From: Oscarella lobularis | Taxonomy: Eukaryota; Porifera; Homoscleromorpha; Homosclerophorida; Oscarellidae | NCBI RefSeq assembly: GCF_947507565.1 | Contig: NC_089175.1 | Location: 3,709,733-3,773,732, forward strand | Direction: 5' to 3' | Length of the DNA: 64,000 nt | Shown here: in pieces, positions 63,244-64,000 of the stretch | Numbering within the stretch: the stretch's first letter is position 1 | Layout of the letters: every line of letters begins with the position of its first letter | Notes under the pieces: model-generated | The model's input: only the letters and a program-made list of their open reading frames with translations | Databases searched by the model: none | Told to the model about the DNA's origin: nothing | Position numbers and translations under genes: made by a program

Positions 63244-63515
63244 TGCTGTTCAAGCGAACGCGTTTTAGTCTCAGGAATAGAGTACATGCTCTGAATTAAC
63301 TGCTGAAAGTTTTTCTTCTTCTGATTTTGCTTCTTTTTTAGTGGATGACTAAAAAGCAACGCTTTCGATCGCTTTCAAGTTAGACATACGGGCGCCACGA
63401 AGGCGAGTTTACGATGTGTGAGGCTTCTTGATTGACTGTAGACGTGCCCTCTCTTCTTGATTACAGTGCGAAAGCCACGACGGTCACGCGGTTTGTTGTT
63501 CTCAGACAAGAAAAC
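63244..63515 (+). promoter_or_regulatory. conserved intergenic unit (copy 4)
   Basis: Near-identical to 27092-27338 and 40687-40939, leading to the leader of pseudogene 26. Confidence 0.65.
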
Positions 63516-64000
63516 ATGCATTTCAACTTGAAGTTTGTGCTACAGCTTCTTGTGGTATGCCACCTAGGTAAACACGCAGGCTTGAGAGCGTTCTACAGAT
63601 GTACGAACAGCAAACTTTTTGCAGCCGACCCGTTGTTTTTCAAAGAGTGACAATCAGTCCGTCTGGAAATCTTCGGGCGAAGCAGGAAACACGTGTGTCA
63701 CTTCAAAGCGACGTTTCGCTTCTAGCGAGAAATCCACGGATCGTTTACAACAGAAAAGAGAGCGATATAATTCCTTCTGCTGTGTTCGGTACCTCAGTCA
63801 GGATTTCCATTCCACCATTTGAAGCAGTGGCAACGTATCTCTCCACCTATCTTCTTTTCAAATTTGATTTCATGCTGCTCTTTAAATACAACGATGCTTC
63901 TATTCGCATCGTTGCTTTTTAAGTGGCGCCTCAACAAAGGTGTACTCGCCTTTCCTTTATTTGACAGTCTTGTGGAAGTCTTGTGGAAGTCTTGTCATTG
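63516..64000 (+). pseudogene. receptor 26 pseudogene, runs off the window (head II)
   Basis: Leader 63516-63567 (MHFNLKFVLQLLVVCHLG) and donor are intact. After the acceptor at 63624 the T run in CCGTTGTTTTTC is one base shorter than in 41044-41070, giving TGA at 63649-63651. Further on there is a small deletion (ATCTC..CCACC, about 63838) and two extra T near 63917. The exon is cut by the window end. Confidence 0.8.

Overview
The window looks like a piece of an invertebrate animal genome, most likely a compact sponge-type genome (for example Homoscleromorpha). Introns are short (mostly 45-80 bp), intergenic gaps are small, and the genes are animal-type receptors with Ig-like and FN3 domains, one transmembrane helix and tyrosine-motif tails. 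The taxon is an inference; no rRNA or mitochondrial marker is present.

Layout. 1-6.4 kb: a fold-back element built from inverted arrays of a 20-bp minisatellite, with a young Ty3/Gypsy LTR retrotransposon inserted in it (identical 87-bp LTRs, 5-bp target duplication, 1319-codon gag-pol frame). 6.4-8.9 kb: no gene seen; a 25-G run and hairpins. 8.9-64 kb: a dense tandem and inverted cluster of one receptor family, interrupted only by two coiled-coil/hydrophobic-hairpin genes (48.6-51.3 kb), two small inverted-repeat transposons (21.5 and 43.3-44.1 kb) and a 200-N assembly gap (53.0 kb).

Receptor plan. Leader, Ig-like domain 1, cysteine-rich Ig-like domain 2, three FN3 domains, TM helix, cytoplasmic tail. 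Nearly every intron is phase 1, so modules can be exchanged without frame damage. Two head types (I with the B/F-strand cysteines, II without), two FN3 triplets (alpha, beta) and three tails occur in many combinations: A, a multi-ITIM tail; B, PIYDSS / VYADV / NPxY; C, LYAEARRKG / YEDA / NPAY. By exon reconstruction, eight receptors have intact coding sums divisible by three (8907-10960, 16556-18731, 24759-27091, 31320-33396, 33622-35880, 38408-40686, 44614-46730, 54226-56500), plus a distinct 3xIg-2xFN3-ITIM receptor at 60116-62338. Others have one lesion (28676-31251, 10-bp deletion; 56925-59174, one nonsense codon), an unclear 5' end (13718-16413, 19200-21402), or are mosaic pseudogenes and relics.

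How it may work together (inference). Polymorphic-looking extracellular modules on interchangeable inhibitory (ITIM), NPxY and other tyrosine tails, in divergent pairs sharing tiny promoters, with many mosaic pseudogenes, is the organisation of known allorecognition and innate receptor complexes (Hydractinia Alr complex, vertebrate LRC/KIR). I propose this locus as a candidate self/non-self or microbe-recognition complex.
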